From contig NZ_BJNW01000011.1 in NCBI RefSeq assembly GCF_006539885.1, forward strand, positions 1 to 64,000: 64,000 nt of DNA. Reading direction: 5' to 3'. A program made the position numbers and the translations under genes. This document shows positions 29,901 to 40,424 of the stretch, one piece after another. The notes beneath the pieces were generated by a model. The model was not told the origin of the DNA. It saw only the letters and a program-made list of their open reading frames with translations, and did not search any database. Origin of the DNA: Kocuria varians. GTDB lineage: Bacteria; Actinomycetota; Actinomycetes; Actinomycetales; Micrococcaceae. Each line of letters starts with the position of its first letter. Position 1 is the first letter of the stretch.

Positions 29901-32900
29901 GTCGTGGAGCACGACCCGGCCCGCGTGGCGGACAGCACCGCGCAGCGGCTGTGGCGCGAGCTCGCGTGCACCCTCGAGGTGCTCACCGCCGACCCGACCG
30001 TGACCCGTGCGCGTCTGGCGGGGACGGAGGACGACGCCGCGGCGGCGCCCGGGACCGGTTCGGTGACCACCGCGGTGACTCCCGTCGTGGTCGACGCCGA
30101 CGCCGCGTCGCCGGGACGCGGGGCGTGCGCCGAGTCCGCAGGCGCGGGAGCTACCGCGCCCTCGCACGGTGCCGGAGCGGCCCCCACGAGCGCTGGGCGT
30201 GCCGTCAGCGAGAACGGCGCGCCGACGGGTGGCGGTGCCACTCGCGGATCCGTGTCCGGCACCGAACCGGCGTCCAGCGGTACGGCGGGCATCGTGGCGG
30301 CAGAGATGGCCGCCCTGCTGGGACGCGACTCGATGTCTCCCGAGGACGACTTCTTCGCACTCGGCGGCCACTCGCTCACGGCCATGCGGCTGCTCGGGCG
30401 GTTGAAGCGTCGCGGTCTCGCGGCGTCGCTCGTGCAGGTGCTCGATGCGCGCACGCCGGCCGCGATCGCCCGGCTGCTGGCCGATGGCACGACCGACCGG
30501 GTTGACCGGTCCCCGGTCCCCGACACGCCCCTGTCCACAGATGCTGATGCAAATGCATCGAATGCGAGAGATGTCGCGCCCGCTCTGAGCCCCGCCCAGC
30601 AGCGGCTGTGGTTCGTGCAGCAGCTCGAGGGCCCGTCCACGGTGTACGACGTGCCGGTCGCCCTTGAACTGCGCGGTGACCTGGACGTCGAGGCGCTGCG
30701 CGCGGCGTGGCACGACGTCGTGCGGCGCCACCGCGCCCTGCGCACCGTGTTCCCCGCCCTGCGGGACGGAACCGCCGGGGTCCGCGTGCTGGGCGCCGAC
30801 GAGCTGCCCGCGCTGCGCGTGCACGACCTCCCGGCCGGAGACAGCGCGGCGGACGGCGACGGGACCCCTGACCGCGAGCTGCTGGAGCGCGTGGTCGCGG
30901 AGCACCTCGGAGACCCGGCGCACACCGTGGACATCACCCGCGACGCCCCGGCCCGCGCGGACCTGTGGACCTCTCCGTCGGGAGTGTCCCTGCTGCTGCT
31001 CGTGGTGCACCACGTGGCCATCGACGCCGAGTCCGTCCCGCCGCTGCTCGCGGACCTCTCGGTCGCGTTCGAGGCGCGGACGGCCGGGCACGAGCCCGCG
31101 TGGGGTGAGCCGCCCCATGCCGAACTCGTCGCGGCGGACGGCCCGGACACCGCTGCGGACGAGGCCTACTGGGCGGACGCCCTGCGCGGTCTGCCCGCCG
31201 AGCTCGACCTGCCGGTGGACCGGCCCCGCCCGGACACCCCCGGTCACGAGGGGCACACGGACGTGCTCGAGGTCCCCGAGGCACTGCGCGAACGCATGGA
31301 CGCCGTGTGCGGTGAGTACGGTGTCACGCCGCTCATGCTGCTGCGCTCGGCCGTGGCCCTCACCTGGTGGCTCCACGGCGCCGGTCGGGACATTCCGCTC
31401 GGCAGCACCGTGGCCCTGCGCCAGGACCTCTCGGACGAGCAGCGCGCCGTCGGCTACTTCGTGAACACGATGGTCGTGCGCTGCCCGGTCTCCGTGGGCG
31501 GCACCGTGGCGGAGAACCTGGCCGCCGTGCGGGCCGCCTCGCTCGGGGCCCTGGAGCACAGCGGGCTGCCGTTCGAGCGCGTCGTGGACCTCGTGGACCC
31601 CGAGCGCCAGCGCGCCCGACACCCCCTCTTCCAGACGCTCGTGTCCCACGAGGCACCGGTCCCGGCGCCGTCCCTCGGGGGTCTCGCGACCTCGGAGGTC
31701 ACCGTGCGGACCACGACGTCGCGCTTCGACATGGGCGTGTGGCTCGTGGACGAGGACGACGCCGCCGTGCTGCGCTTCGTGGGTTCGGCGGACCTCTTCG
31801 ACGCCGCCACGGTCGCCACCCTGGGGCGGCGCGTGCTGCGCGTCCTGAAGCAGGTCGTCGAGGACCCGCGGCGCCGCGTCGTCGACCTCACGGCAGACGT
31901 CACGTCCGGCGGTGAAGCGGCCGACGCCGCGTCCCCCGCCCGCAGCGTGCCCGCCGCGTTCGCGGAGCAGGTCTCCCGCACGCCGCACCGCGTGGCCCTG
32001 CACGACGCCCACGGCGACCTCTCCTACGCGGAGCTCGACGCCGCCGTGACCGCGCTCGCCGCGCGCCTGGTGGCCCGGGGCGTGGGGGAGCAGTCGCCGG
32101 TGGCCGTGGTGCTGCCGCGGGACCGGTCCCTGCTCACCGCCCTGCTGGCCGTGCAGCGCGTGGGTGCCGTGTACGTCCCGCTGGACCCGGACCACCCGAG
32201 CCTGCGGACCCGGCAGGTGCTCGAGGACGCCGCGGTGGACCTCGTGCTGACCACGTCCGAGCTCGTCGGAGTCGTGACCGCGGACAGCAAGACTGCCGAC
32301 AGTGAGGTCACCGACGGCGGAACCACCGTGAGCGCGTCCGCCCCGGGCGAGTCTGCCCAGGGCGAGTCTGCCGTGGCGGAGACACATGCCGCCCCCGAGG
32401 TCCTGCTGCTCAACGAGCCGCAGGACGACGGCTCACCGCTCACGGCTCTTGGCACGACTCTCCGTGTCGCCGCCGAGTCCCTCCCGGAGATCCCGGGCGC
32501 GGACGACGGCCTTGCCTACGTCCTGCACACCTCCGGTTCGACCGGGCGTCCCAAGGGCGTGATGGTCACGCGGGCGAACCTCGCCGCGTTTCTGCGCGCG
32601 GTCGCGGAGCTCGGCTGGGTGCGGGAGCGGGACGCGCTCGTCGCGGTCACCACCGTGACGTTCGACATCTCCGGCCTGGAGCTGTTCGCGCCGCTGTGCG
32701 TGGGCGGGTCGGTGCACCTCGCGGACCGCGAGACCGTGCGGGACCCGGAAGCGCTGCTGCGCGTGGTGGCCCGCGCGGAAGCTGACGTCCTGCAGGCCAC
32801 GCCGTCCCTGTGGCGCGGTCTCGTGGCGGCCGCCGAGCACGACGGCGTGGACCTGGGCCGCGTGCGTGGGCTCGTGGGCGGTGAGGCGCTGGATCGCGAC

Positions 32901-35900
32901 CTCGCGGCCCGGATGCTCGAGCGCTGCGCGAGCGTGCGCAACGTGTACGGCCCCACCGAGGCCACCGTGTGGGTGACCCACGAGGAGGTCGGCCCCGAGG
33001 ACCTCACCGGTTCCGGCGCCGTCGCCATCGGCGTGCCGTGGCGGGGTGTGGAGACCTTCGTGCTCGACGACGCCCTGCGTCCCGTCCCGGACGGCGTCGC
33101 CGGGGAGCTGTACCTGGGCGGGGCGCAGGTGGCCCGCGGCTACCTGGGCCGCCCGGGCCAGACCGCCACGCGCTTCGTCGCGGACCCGCAGACCCCCGGG
33201 GCGCGCCTGTACCGCACGGGTGACCTGGTGCTGCGCCGTGACGGCCGCCTGCACTTCCTGCGCCGCGTGGACGACCAGGTCAAGGTGCGCGGGCACCGGA
33301 TCGAACTCGGCGAGGTCGAGAGCGCCCTGTGTTCCCTGCCGGGAGTGGCCGCGGCCGCGGCGTGCGTGCGCGCGGACGAGCGCGGCGAGCACCGCCTTCT
33401 CGGCTACGTTGTCCCCGCCGCGGACCAGGAGACAGGAGACGCCGCGGTGGCGGGTGCGCCCGCAGCGGGTTCCACGATGGACGACGACGCCGTGCGGTCC
33501 GGTGCCGACCTCGCCGCCGGTGCGCGGGACGCCCTGGGCGGCCTGCTGCCGGAGTACATGGTGCCGTCCGTGGTGACCGCCATCCCGGTGCTGCCCATGA
33601 CCCCGAACCGCAAGGTGGACCGTGCGGCGCTGCCCGAGCCGGAAAGCGTCACCGGTCGCGGCGGCACGCCGGAGACCCCCGCCGAACGGGCGGTGTGCGA
33701 CGCGGTGGACGAGCTGTTGGGCCTCACCGACTCCGGTCCGCGGGATGACTTCTTCGCGCTCGGCGGTGACAGCATCTCGTCCCTGCGCCTCGTGGCCGGG
33801 CTGCGCGAGAAGGGCTGGGAGCTGACGGTCACGGACCTGTTCACGCACCCCGCCCTCGGCGCCCTGGCGCAGCGCGCGCGGCGTACCGCGGCCGCGGAGA
33901 CCGAGCCGCACGACGTCGCCGTGCCCGTCACCCCTCAGCTGCGCGAGGTGCTCGACGAGCTGGCCCCGCAGTGGCAGGAGGTGCTGCCGCTCACGCCGCT
34001 GCAGGAGGGCATGTACCTGCAGTCGATCGTGGACGGGGCGGACGGCGCGGACGCCTACGTGGTGCAGCACCGCTTCACGCTCTCCGCGGGCGCGGACCTC
34101 CACGCCGTGCGCCGTGCGTGTGACGCCGTCTACCGGCGCCACGCGATGCTGCGCGCGGGCTTCACCCACCGCGGTGTCAGCACGCCCGTGCAGTTCCTGC
34201 TGCCGGAGGGTCCCATGCCCTGGCACGAGACCATAGCGAGCACCCGCGAGGAGGTGGACGCGGCGGCGTCGGCCGCGTTCCACCGCCACATCGACCCGCA
34301 GCGCCCGCCGCTGATCGGCGCGCTCGCCGTGCGCCTGCCGGACGGCACGAGCGAGCTGGTCGTCACGCAGCACCACCTGCTCGCGGACGCGTGGTCGCAC
34401 TCGATCCTGTACGGCGAGCTGTTCACGCTCGCGGCCACGCCGGGCCAGGACGACGCCGCTCTGCCGGAGCCCGCGGACTTCCGCGAGCACCTGCGGTACG
34501 TGGCCTCGCGCGACACGGCGGCGGACGAGGCGGCCTGGCGGGAGTACCTCGCGGGGATCGACGAGCCGACGGTCGTCGCGGGCGCAGCGCCGCTGGGCGA
34601 ACCGGTGCCGGAGACCGTGACCCTGCCGCTGCCCGAGCACCTCGACGCCGCGCTCACCGTCCGCTCGAAGCAGCTCGGGGTCAGCCGCGCGACGCTCTTC
34701 CAGGTCGCGTGGGGGATCGCCCTGCAGCAGATGACCGGGCGCGACGACGTCGTCTTCGGCAGCGCTGTCACGGGCCGGGACCCATCCGTCCCCGGTCCCG
34801 AGCGCATGGTCGGACTGGCCCTCAACACCGTGGCGGTGCGCCTGAACACCCGCCCGCACCAGTCGGTCGCGGACGTGGTGCGCGGCGTCTTCCGGGAGCA
34901 GGGCGCGATGCGCGCTCACCACCGTGCCGGGCTCGGCCAGATCCAGCGCGCCTCGGGGCACTCAACGCTCTTCGACACCCTGGTGGTGCACCGCAACACC
35001 GCGCAGGACCGCTCGGACCCCGAGGGTCCGTTCGCCCGCGCCGGCGTGCTGGAGGCCAGTGCGCTGGACGCCACGCACTACGCGCTCGTGCTCGACGTGG
35101 ACCCCGGGGACGGGAACCCCGGCTCCGGCTCGGTCACGTGCGAGTACCACCCGGAGACGATCAGGACCGAGCGGGCGCAGTGGGCGCTCGACCGCGTCCT
35201 GGCGGCGCTGGCGGATCTCTCTGCGGAGGACGCCGATGCTGCGGCGGGCCGGCGAATGGCAGAGGTGGCCGTGGCCGCCCCGCGCCACAGCGCCGTGCTC
35301 GCCCCCGAACCCGTGGCGATCCCGGGACCGGACGAACCGGCCGGCAGCGTGGACCGTCTGCTGCGAGACCTCGCCCGCCGCACGCCGGACACCCTGAGCC
35401 TCGTGTGCGGGGACGTCCGGTGGACCGCGCAGCAGGTGGACCAGCGGGTGCAGCGCCTGGCGGCCCTGCTCGCCGACCGCGGGCTGGGCCGCGGCAGCGT
35501 GGTGGGCATCCGCCTGCCCCGCACCGCGGACCACGTGGTCGCGATCTTCGCGGTCATGCGCACCGGTGCGGCCTACCTGCCGCTGGACCGCAACCAGCCC
35601 GCGGAGCGCGCGGCGGACCTGCTCGCGGACGCCGGTGCGAGCGGTCTGATCCGCGCCGGGGCCGAGGACGGCCTGACGCCGGGCTCGGACGCCGGGCTCG
35701 CCGTCGTCGACCTCGACGACGCCGCGGTGCGCGCCGTGCTGGACGGCACCGCCCCCGCCCCGGACGTGGCACCCGAGCGGCTCACCGGGCCCTCCGACCC
35801 GGACGAACCCGCCTACGTGATCTACACGTCCGGTTCCACCGGCAGGCCCAAGGGCGTGCTCGTGGGCCACCGCGGACTGACCACGATGTACCACAACCAC

Positions 35901-38021
35901 GCGGAGGAGATCTTCGCGCCCACCGTGGCGCGGCTCGGCTCACCGCTGCGCGTGGCGCACACCGTGAACTTCGCGTTCGACATGTCCTGGGAGGAACTGT
36001 TCTGGATGCTGCACGGGCACGAGGTGCACGTGATCGACGACCGGCTGCGGCTGCAGACCGCCGAGCTCGTGGCGCACTACCGGCGCACCGGGATCGACGT
36101 GGTCAACGTGACGCCCACCTACGCCCGTGAGCTGCTCGGGCACGGGCTCCTGGCCGGGCAGCGCCACCCCGGGCTGGTCATGCTCGGCGGCGAGGCGGTG
36201 CCCCAGGAGCTGTGGACGCTGCTGCGCGAGACGGAGGGCGTGAGCGGCTACGACCTGTACGGGCCCACGGAGTTCACGATCAACGCGTTCGGCTCACCGG
36301 TGGAGGCCAGCGCCTCGCCGTGCCTGGGCCGCCCCGTGCGCAACGCCCGGGCTGCGGTGCTCGACTCGTCCCTGCGCGAGGTCCCCGAGGGCGCCGTGGG
36401 CGAGCTCTACCTCTCCGGCGACGGTCTCGCGCACGGCTACGTGGGCATGCCGGGCCGCACCGCCGCGACGTTCGTGGCGGACCCGCAGCGCCCCGGGCAG
36501 CGGATGTACCGCACCGGCGACCTCGTGCGCCGCGGTCCCGACGACTCGCTCGTCTACTGCGGCCGCAGCGACCGCCAGCTGAAGATCCGCGGCATGCGCG
36601 TGGAGCCGGGGGAGACCGAGGCCGCGGTCGAAGCACTGCCCGGAGTGCCCACGTGCGCGGTGGACGTGCGCGGCGGGGACGCCGCCCGCCACCTGGTCGC
36701 GTGGGTCACTGCCCAGGACGGCGCCGAGCTGGACCCCGCCGCGCTGCGCGAGCAGCTGCGGGACATCCTCCCGGCCCACCAGGTGCCGCGCCGGGTCACG
36801 GTGGTCGAGAAGATGCCCGTGACCCCCAACGGCAAGCTGGACCGCGCCGCGCTGCCGGACGAGCCCGTCCGGGGCGAGGGTGCCCGTGCCCCCCGGACCC
36901 CGGTTGAGCACGCGCTGTGCGACGCCGTGGCGCAGGTCCTGGAGCTCTCGCCCCGGGAGGTGGACGTCGCCGGGTCCTTCGTGGACCACGGCGGCGACTC
37001 GCTCGCGGCCATGCGGGTCGCGAGCCACGCGGAGCAGCACGGTGGGTTCACCGTGCCGGTCGCGGAGCTGCTGGCCGGGACGTCGCTCGCCCGGATCGCC
37101 GCGGCGGTCGACGGCGCGTTGCGGGACGGCGAGCAGGACGACGCCGGGCAGGACGACGCCGCCGAGCAGACCTCGTCGGTCGAGGACACCGCCGGAGACC
37201 GTGTTCCGGAGCCCTCGGGCGACGGGGGTGCCCGGAGTCGGCAGAGTCCCTCCCGCGAGGTGCTGCACCTTCGGCGCGGCGCGGGTGTGCCCCTGTGGTG
37301 CGTGCACCCGGGCGGCGGTTTCGCGTGGCCGTTCCTGCCGCTCGCCACCCGGCTGGGGGCGCAGCGACCGGTCAACGGGCTGCAGCTGCCCACGGAGGCG
37401 GACGCGCAGGCCCGCGGCATCGACACGATCCAGGCGCTCGCGGAGTTCTACGCGGACCTGGTCCAGCGCGAGCAGCCGGAGGGTCCCTACGACCTGCTGG
37501 GCTACTCGTTCGGCGGAACCACGGTGCACCACGTCGCGGCCGTCCTGGGCGGGCGGGGCGAGCGGGTCTCCTCCGTCACCGTGCTGGACGCGCACCCCGC
37601 CGGTCGTGCCGCACCGCGCGGTGCCGGGGGAGCGCGCCGCGAGCGCGGGGCCATGCCGGACGAGCGCGTGCTCGAGCTGGCGGGCCTGAGCGAGGACTTC
37701 GCCCAGCGCTCGCCCGAGGTCCTGGACGCCCTGCGCGAGAACCTGCGCCGGTGCAGCGAGCTGCTCACCACGTCGCAGCCGTGCGAGTACGACGGTCCGG
37801 TGACGCTCGTCGTCGCGGACCGGGTGCTCGCGGACGTGGGTGGGGAACACGACGTCGCCCGACCGGGTCAGGACGACTGGAACCCGGAGGCGGCGTGGCG
37901 GGAGGTCCACGACGGACCGCTCACGGCCCACCGGCTGCCCTTCACCCACGCGGGGCTGGCGAGCCCGGAGGGCTGGGACGCGATCGTCCCGCTGCTGCCG
38001 CCCGCGCCGGCGCACCACTGA
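23979..38021 (+). CDS. Four-module siderophore NRPS, C-A-T-E-C-T-C-A-T-C-A-T-TE
   Basis: A 4680-residue assembly line building a DHB-capped peptide. Markers by residue: C1 HHLVIDG 149-155; A1 [10 protein letters not shown] from 618; T1 Ser1009; epimerase [10 protein letters not shown] from 1224; C2 LPLSPLQEG from 1595 and HHLVTDG from 1728; T2 Ser2132; C3 [10 protein letters not shown] from 2203 and HHVAIDA from 2344; A2 [10 protein letters not shown] from 2851; T3 Ser3265; C4 from 3336 with HHLLADA at 3465; A3 from 3950; T4 Ser4341; thioesterase GYSFGG Ser4510. My reading of the ten specificity residues is DADDIGLVDK (A1, basic residue likely), DILQLGVVWK (A2, the glycine code) and DMENMGLINK (A3, one change from the hydroxyornithine code). 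Module 2 lacks an A domain. ATG 23979 follows AAGGAG; a GTG at 23943 is the alternative. Confidence 0.93.
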   Translation: MVSSTSLPESAEWFPLTGAQEGIWNAQRLDPTSPYYVVGEVVEIGPGDVDVDRLADAVAAAVDETETLRLRIREHEGEAQQRVVGPGGHRPRVLDLRESPDPFALASAVVDEQRTDMAQHCAPMVDRELFRYVILRLTDQHVWLVQLYHHLVIDGYSAARLSRRIATLYRAGLTGKPAPATAYRPIRELVVEDLEYRAGEQRVADEQYWVDAMTPLPSVGGREGGAKHSGGRTVHVTETLTTEDTDRLKGLASGAGHTWVDVLLGAYAGYVHRLTGRRDVVIALPMMVRTTTAALKTPAMAVNVLPLRLDVSAADTAEDLAGKVAEAMVGMREHQRYRGEDLPGALGTPGAGGLLHGVGANVKVFNPALDFHGVRGLLRNVAGGPPEDMGLTVTPLGGEVQLGFETDPSRVTRDRAAARLRGFVTLLRRLAAPQLPRLGAVSALTAEEESVLEQRRAALPETPRDESFSPLDLSAAIEQIAQSSPDEPVLVDAHTSLTGTELVRRVRVLAGLLARAGVGPEDVVVLDLPRGHEMVVGVLATLLAGGAFQALDRAHPAERRRATTEDGGADVVVTDADGDPSLRPDARRLLWHEIDWDAPATEVTATAGPENLAYLLHTSGTTGRPKGVEVTRAALGHLISHHRALLFPPSQRRSGRNHLHVAHTASFTFDAALDQLSWIFGGHTVHVYDAAVTGDALAFLDALTADGIDVLDSTPSLAGVLVEFGLLQLPAPTTLILGGESLPASLWHDVVASGKLAWNLYGPTESTVDAVAARVAGRTVTVGRPLAGLTAHLLDTDLQPVPDGETGELYLGGSQLARGYRARPIETATRFVADPFTPGGRLYRTGDLARWEPGTGYVVLGRADDQVEIRGQRVEPAEVEALLTTVPGVSGAVVGVMGEDQDASLVAHVVPSRGTRLDPAGVREDLARRAPSHLVPAHVVVLDAFPVTVGGKVNRAALPAPQPEESTREARTPAEQVLAQVVGEVLGRRRGAALSVSLERDFVSQGGDSIAALSVVGEGRRRGLDIAAQDLLNGTALATVATRAAASDADLAAAAARAADSDDDAAAGSSAEDAFDAALDLPVGRVELSPVVRTQLAAAPTDEALARHAQWVVLDTGTALDTAALERALQTVLDHHDALRLVLDTTGEEPRLLVRRSAAVAASDVLVAADAPRADESGSDAAAPQECAEDLVAALDPRAGAVIRTAVLPTGSEERDDRLVLAVHHLAVDAVSWQILVSDLERAYDAAVAGTLPETDDVPCSWRHAMDAMAARVGEAALREDLPHWEGVLREGPAAPLGARALDPAVDTVATARTVDVEITGEIARAVRTTAPEAFRMRPDEVVLAVVTLALAQFDRRRGLRAAPARPVTLEGHGRDTLAPGCDLSETVGWFTTEFPVHVASETLGRPGAAGGSRVLTAEYLDELLAGGPAVAALLRAAKESRRTSPDTAGYGILRHLDPEGRRRLGELSEPEVVLNVIAASEDSEDGWSANGARSFAVMESPERQLTEALTVNVFQGAGPDGGLSVEVRAAGEVLGAEDLDVFAETLREAASAVHLHLLLNENPGGASPSDLTHALGQADLDALEAVHGPVADVLPLSPLQEGLLFHALSDGDGDAYVLAAALDIEGPVEPDRLRAAFDAVLRRHPVLRAAFDATTVGEPVQVVPRDVSAPWRTVDLTSMPAAAVDRAVAGLLAEMSHRPVDVSRSPLVAATLVRLGEDRSVLILGAHHLVTDGRSTPVMVRDLMAFYRGEGDELPIAQSFGAHVARISAGADDAVAAWRTRLDGLAQPTVLGSREAAPSAARTDQVRQDLPLAPETARRVVALAREHGLTPNTVLQGAWAVALAAVGGHDDVVFGVTVSGRPTDLPGIENTVGLFANTLPARVTLSADEPLLDTFSRLQGEQAAMSEHESAALAEIERAVGLGTLFDSLVVYENAPASDGEEEALPRVTGISSAGGTHYPLNVMVPPGDEFRVVVEHDPARVADSTAQRLWRELACTLEVLTADPTVTRARLAGTEDDAAAAPGTGSVTTAVTPVVVDADAASPGRGACAESAGAGATAPSHGAGAAPTSAGRAVSENGAPTGGGATRGSVSGTEPASSGTAGIVAAEMAALLGRDSMSPEDDFFALGGHSLTAMRLLGRLKRRGLAASLVQVLDARTPAAIARLLADGTTDRVDRSPVPDTPLSTDADANASNARDVAPALSPAQQRLWFVQQLEGPSTVYDVPVALELRGDLDVEALRAAWHDVVRRHRALRTVFPALRDGTAGVRVLGADELPALRVHDLPAGDSAADGDGTPDRELLERVVAEHLGDPAHTVDITRDAPARADLWTSPSGVSLLLLVVHHVAIDAESVPPLLADLSVAFEARTAGHEPAWGEPPHAELVAADGPDTAADEAYWADALRGLPAELDLPVDRPRPDTPGHEGHTDVLEVPEALRERMDAVCGEYGVTPLMLLRSAVALTWWLHGAGRDIPLGSTVALRQDLSDEQRAVGYFVNTMVVRCPVSVGGTVAENLAAVRAASLGALEHSGLPFERVVDLVDPERQRARHPLFQTLVSHEAPVPAPSLGGLATSEVTVRTTTSRFDMGVWLVDEDDAAVLRFVGSADLFDAATVATLGRRVLRVLKQVVEDPRRRVVDLTADVTSGGEAADAASPARSVPAAFAEQVSRTPHRVALHDAHGDLSYAELDAAVTALAARLVARGVGEQSPVAVVLPRDRSLLTALLAVQRVGAVYVPLDPDHPSLRTRQVLEDAAVDLVLTTSELVGVVTADSKTADSEVTDGGTTVSASAPGESAQGESAVAETHAAPEVLLLNEPQDDGSPLTALGTTLRVAAESLPEIPGADDGLAYVLHTSGSTGRPKGVMVTRANLAAFLRAVAELGWVRERDALVAVTTVTFDISGLELFAPLCVGGSVHLADRETVRDPEALLRVVARAEADVLQATPSLWRGLVAAAEHDGVDLGRVRGLVGGEALDRDLAARMLERCASVRNVYGPTEATVWVTHEEVGPEDLTGSGAVAIGVPWRGVETFVLDDALRPVPDGVAGELYLGGAQVARGYLGRPGQTATRFVADPQTPGARLYRTGDLVLRRDGRLHFLRRVDDQVKVRGHRIELGEVESALCSLPGVAAAAACVRADERGEHRLLGYVVPAADQETGDAAVAGAPAAGSTMDDDAVRSGADLAAGARDALGGLLPEYMVPSVVTAIPVLPMTPNRKVDRAALPEPESVTGRGGTPETPAERAVCDAVDELLGLTDSGPRDDFFALGGDSISSLRLVAGLREKGWELTVTDLFTHPALGALAQRARRTAAAETEPHDVAVPVTPQLREVLDELAPQWQEVLPLTPLQEGMYLQSIVDGADGADAYVVQHRFTLSAGADLHAVRRACDAVYRRHAMLRAGFTHRGVSTPVQFLLPEGPMPWHETIASTREEVDAAASAAFHRHIDPQRPPLIGALAVRLPDGTSELVVTQHHLLADAWSHSILYGELFTLAATPGQDDAALPEPADFREHLRYVASRDTAADEAAWREYLAGIDEPTVVAGAAPLGEPVPETVTLPLPEHLDAALTVRSKQLGVSRATLFQVAWGIALQQMTGRDDVVFGSAVTGRDPSVPGPERMVGLALNTVAVRLNTRPHQSVADVVRGVFREQGAMRAHHRAGLGQIQRASGHSTLFDTLVVHRNTAQDRSDPEGPFARAGVLEASALDATHYALVLDVDPGDGNPGSGSVTCEYHPETIRTERAQWALDRVLAALADLSAEDADAAAGRRMAEVAVAAPRHSAVLAPEPVAIPGPDEPAGSVDRLLRDLARRTPDTLSLVCGDVRWTAQQVDQRVQRLAALLADRGLGRGSVVGIRLPRTADHVVAIFAVMRTGAAYLPLDRNQPAERAADLLADAGASGLIRAGAEDGLTPGSDAGLAVVDLDDAAVRAVLDGTAPAPDVAPERLTGPSDPDEPAYVIYTSGSTGRPKGVLVGHRGLTTMYHNHAEEIFAPTVARLGSPLRVAHTVNFAFDMSWEELFWMLHGHEVHVIDDRLRLQTAELVAHYRRTGIDVVNVTPTYARELLGHGLLAGQRHPGLVMLGGEAVPQELWTLLRETEGVSGYDLYGPTEFTINAFGSPVEASASPCLGRPVRNARAAVLDSSLREVPEGAVGELYLSGDGLAHGYVGMPGRTAATFVADPQRPGQRMYRTGDLVRRGPDDSLVYCGRSDRQLKIRGMRVEPGETEAAVEALPGVPTCAVDVRGGDAARHLVAWVTAQDGAELDPAALREQLRDILPAHQVPRRVTVVEKMPVTPNGKLDRAALPDEPVRGEGARAPRTPVEHALCDAVAQVLELSPREVDVAGSFVDHGGDSLAAMRVASHAEQHGGFTVPVAELLAGTSLARIAAAVDGALRDGEQDDAGQDDAAEQTSSVEDTAGDRVPEPSGDGGARSRQSPSREVLHLRRGAGVPLWCVHPGGGFAWPFLPLATRLGAQRPVNGLQLPTEADAQARGIDTIQALAEFYADLVQREQPEGPYDLLGYSFGGTTVHHVAAVLGGRGERVSSVTVLDAHPAGRAAPRGAGGARRERGAMPDERVLELAGLSEDFAQRSPEVLDALRENLRRCSELLTTSQPCEYDGPVTLVVADRVLADVGGEHDVARPGQDDWNPEAAWREVHDGPLTAHRLPFTHAGLASPEGWDAIVPLLPPAPAHH

Positions 38022-38072
38022 AACCCGGACACCACTGATTCCCAGATCCATTCCCACACCCAGGAGGACGAG

Positions 38073-38297
38073 ATGAGCACCAACCCCTTCGAGGACGAGG
38101 ACGGCACGTTCCTCGTGCTGGTCAACAACGAGGAGCAGCACTCGCTGTGGCCCGTTTTCAAGCCGGTCCCGGAGGGCTGGACCGTGGTCTTCGGCGGAGA
38201 GGAAGGATCCTCGCGCCAGGAGTGCCTCGAGTACATCGAGCGGGAGTGGACCGACATGCGCCCGCGCTCGCTGCGGACGGGCGCCCCCGGCGCCTGA
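38073..38297 (+). CDS. mbtH: MbtH-like protein
   Basis: A 74-residue partner that binds and activates NRPS adenylation domains. It has the family landmarks NPFED near the start, [10 protein letters not shown], the conserved tryptophans in GWTVVFG and the end motif WTDMRPRSL. The length is normal. The ATG follows CAGGAGG at five bases. It lies 51 bp after the NRPS and is surely cotranscribed; a strong terminator follows. One or more of the three A domains probably require it. Confidence 0.96.
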   Translation: MSTNPFEDEDGTFLVLVNNEEQHSLWPVFKPVPEGWTVVFGGEEGSSRQECLEYIEREWTDMRPRSLRTGAPGA

Positions 38298-38313
38298 GCA
38301 CCCGGAGCAGACG

Positions 38314-38367
38314 CAACGCACCCGTTCCCGCCGACCTGCAGATCAGGCGATGGGAACGGGTGCGTTG
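38314..38367. terminator. Terminator between mbtH and dhbC
   Basis: A 16-bp perfect stem with a 22-base loop, followed by TTC, lies between convergent units. It ends the NRPS-mbtH transcript and may also end dhbC. Confidence 0.8.
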
Positions 38368-38472
38368 TTCGTGGTGCCAGGGAACGCTGCGGACAGGTGA
38401 CGGGCGGGGGCACGACCCGAGCGCCGTCGCCCCTCGCCGGACGGACGGGAGGACGACGGCGCGCGGACCGGC

Positions 38473-39678
38473 TCAGGCGGGCGTGCCAGGTCCCGCGGTG
38501 GCCGCGAGCAGCGCCTCCGCACGCTCCTGCACGCCCAGCGCGTTGAGCACCGGGGTGAACTTCAGCCGGGTCTCGGCGAGCTCGGCCTCGGGGTTCGAGT
38601 CCGCCACGATGCCGCCGCCCGCGCGGGCTGTGAGCGTGCGGCCGTCTGCCGCGAGGTGCGCGCCGCGCAGCAGCACGCGCCAGTGCCCGTTGCCGGAGGC
38701 GTCGCACCAGCCCACCGCGCCGGCGTAGAAGCCGCGGGGGGACTCGGTGGCCAGGATGTGCTCGAACGCGGCGCGCTGCGGTGAACCGCACACGGCCGGC
38801 GTGGGGTGCAGTGCGGCGGCGAGGTCCAGCGCGGTCTGCGCGGGATCGGCCAGCACCCCACGGATGGGTGTGCCCAGGTGCCAGATCCGCTCGGTGTGCG
38901 TGAGCGTGGGCAGGGGCGGGACGTCCAGCTCCGCGCACAGCGGCCGCAGCACGGACTCGATGGCGTCCACCACGTAGCGGTGCTCGTCGAGGTCCTTGTG
39001 GGAGGTCTGCAGCGTGAGCGCGGCTTCGCGGTCCAGGTCCCGGTCCTCGGGTTGCCGCGCGGCCGTGCCGGCCAGGGGGTGGGTGTAGACGTCGAGCCCG
39101 GCGCGCTCGATCAGTGCCTCCGGGCTGGAGCCGACCATGTGTCCGCCGGGCAGGCCGGAGTCCGCCGGCAGGGACACGAGGTAGCCGTTTCCCTGGCGGT
39201 CGTCGGCCACGAAGCGGCGCAGCAGCTCCACGGCGGTGGTGGGGTCCTCGAGCTCGAGCCGCAGGGCACGGGCGAGGACCACCTTGTCGAGGGTTCCCGC
39301 CCGAGCCATGGCCACCGCGCGGGCCACGCGGGCCACGTGCTCTGCGGGGGCGGGGTCCTGGTGCACGGTGCGCACCGGGAGCCGGTCGAAGATCGCGTCC
39401 GTGACGCCGAGCAGGGGGTCCGCGGCGTCGTCGGCCTCCGGGTACCAGGAGGCGGGCTCGAAGAGCGCGGCGGGCTGCCGGCCGTCGAAGGGCAGGCAGC
39501 CGACGACCACGGAGGCCTCACCGGAGCGCAGGGCGCGCGAGGCGTCGGCGGCGGAGGTCCACTGCCGGCGGACTCCGAGGCCCACGGCGGAGCGGCCGTG
39601 CTGGGCCAGGACGAAGGTGGGGTCCGATGCGCGGGGGCGGGCGGCGTCGTGGGAGGTAGTTGTAGACTGGTTCAACAC
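38473..39678 (-). CDS. dhbC: Isochorismate synthase
   Basis: Converts chorismate to isochorismate, the first committed step to DHB. The 401-residue protein has the chorismate-binding fold: TLDKVVLARAL with the general-base lysine, HMVGSSPEALI, SHKDLDEHRYVV, ERIWHLGTPIRG, HPTPAVCGSPQ and RGFYAGAVGW. This pattern fits EntC/DhbC/MenF rather than anthranilate synthase; clustering with DHB genes makes DhbC the best call. The GTG start at 39678 lies seven bases after a TATCCT -10 embedded in the iron box, with no ribosome site, so the mRNA is probably leaderless. The first 40 residues are variable. Confidence 0.92.
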   Translation of the reverse strand: MLNQSTTTSHDAARPRASDPTFVLAQHGRSAVGLGVRRQWTSAADASRALRSGEASVVVGCLPFDGRQPAALFEPASWYPEADDAADPLLGVTDAIFDRLPVRTVHQDPAPAEHVARVARAVAMARAGTLDKVVLARALRLELEDPTTAVELLRRFVADDRQGNGYLVSLPADSGLPGGHMVGSSPEALIERAGLDVYTHPLAGTAARQPEDRDLDREAALTLQTSHKDLDEHRYVVDAIESVLRPLCAELDVPPLPTLTHTERIWHLGTPIRGVLADPAQTALDLAAALHPTPAVCGSPQRAAFEHILATESPRGFYAGAVGWCDASGNGHWRVLLRGAHLAADGRTLTARAGGGIVADSNPEAELAETRLKFTPVLNALGVQERAEALLAATAGPGTPA

Positions 39679-39683
39679 GGTGC

Positions 39684-39702
39684 TAAGGATAGGCTAACCT
39701 AA
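39684..39702. promoter_or_regulatory. DtxR/IdeR iron box between dhbC and isochorismatase genes
   Basis: TAAGGATAGGCTAACCTAA matches 17 of 19 consensus bases, the best of the three boxes. It lies in the divergent spacer and overlaps -10 candidates on both strands, so one repressor site can control dhbC and the long rightward operon. Confidence 0.92.
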
Positions 39703-39740
39703 TAGGCGAGTCCACAACCCGCACCCTGGAGTACATCACC

Positions 39741-40424
39741 ATGCCCATTCCCTCCATCGACAGCTATGCCGTCCCGGAGCCCCGAGAGGCCAACCGGGTG
39801 GACTGGCAGCTGGATCCCGCGCGCTGCGCGGTCCTCGTGCACGACATGCAACGATACTTCCTCGCCGCCTACGACCGCAGTGCGGACCCCGCCGCGAGCG
39901 CCGTGACGAACATGACACGCATCGTCGAGGACGCCCGCACGCACGGCGTCCCGGTGATCTACTCGGCCCAGCCCGGGGACCAGCACCCGCACCGGCGCGG
40001 CCTGCTCCGCGAGTTCTGGGGCACCGGCATGACCGAGGGCGAGGACACGGAGATCATCCCCGAGCTGGCACCGCGGGAGGGGGACATGGTCCTCACCAAG
40101 TGGCGCTACTCGGCGTTCCAGCGCACGGACCTGCGCCAGATCCTGAGCCACCTGCAGCGGGACCAGCTCGTGATCCTGGGGGTCTACGGGCACATGGGCT
40201 GCCAGGTCACGGCCACGGAAGCGTTCATGCACGACATCCAGGCCTTCCTGGTCTCGGACGCGATCGCGGACTTCTCGCGCGAGGAGCACCAGGACGCCGT
40301 GGACTACGTGGCCAAGCGCTGCGGTGCGGTGCTGAGCACGGGCGACGTCCTCGCCGCGTGGGACGCGAGCGCGGCGTCGTCGGCGGGCGTGGCGAACACG
40401 GCCCAGGAGGCGGCCCGTGTCTGA
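39741..40424 (+). CDS. dhbB: Isochorismatase, without aryl carrier domain
   Basis: Hydrolyses isochorismate to dihydro-DHB and pyruvate. The 227-residue protein has the family's catalytic Asp35 in VHDMQRYF, the lysine in TKWRYSAF and the VYGHMGCQVTATEAFM loop. The start MPIPSIDSYAVPEP is like EntB/DhbB, but the protein ends about 20 residues after the hydrolase fold and lacks the C-terminal carrier domain those proteins carry; the carrier is encoded at 23661-23882. The ATG follows TGGAG at 11 bases. It starts the long rightward operon and overlaps the DhbE gene by eight bases. Confidence 0.92.
   Translation: MPIPSIDSYAVPEPREANRVDWQLDPARCAVLVHDMQRYFLAAYDRSADPAASAVTNMTRIVEDARTHGVPVIYSAQPGDQHPHRRGLLREFWGTGMTEGEDTEIIPELAPREGDMVLTKWRYSAFQRTDLRQILSHLQRDQLVILGVYGHMGCQVTATEAFMHDIQAFLVSDAIADFSREEHQDAVDYVAKRCGAVLSTGDVLAAWDASAASSAGVANTAQEAARV

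Noticed and set aside
29990-30290. C2-T2 linker examined for a frameshifted or fragmentary A domain
   Set aside because: No [15 protein letters not shown] or YRTGD remnants occur in any frame; only low-complexity sequence is present.
23931-32387. Very long leftward open frames (over 1000 codons) opposite the NRPS
   Set aside because: The composition is that of antisense GC3 shadows, and the NRPS motifs on the other strand are unambiguous.
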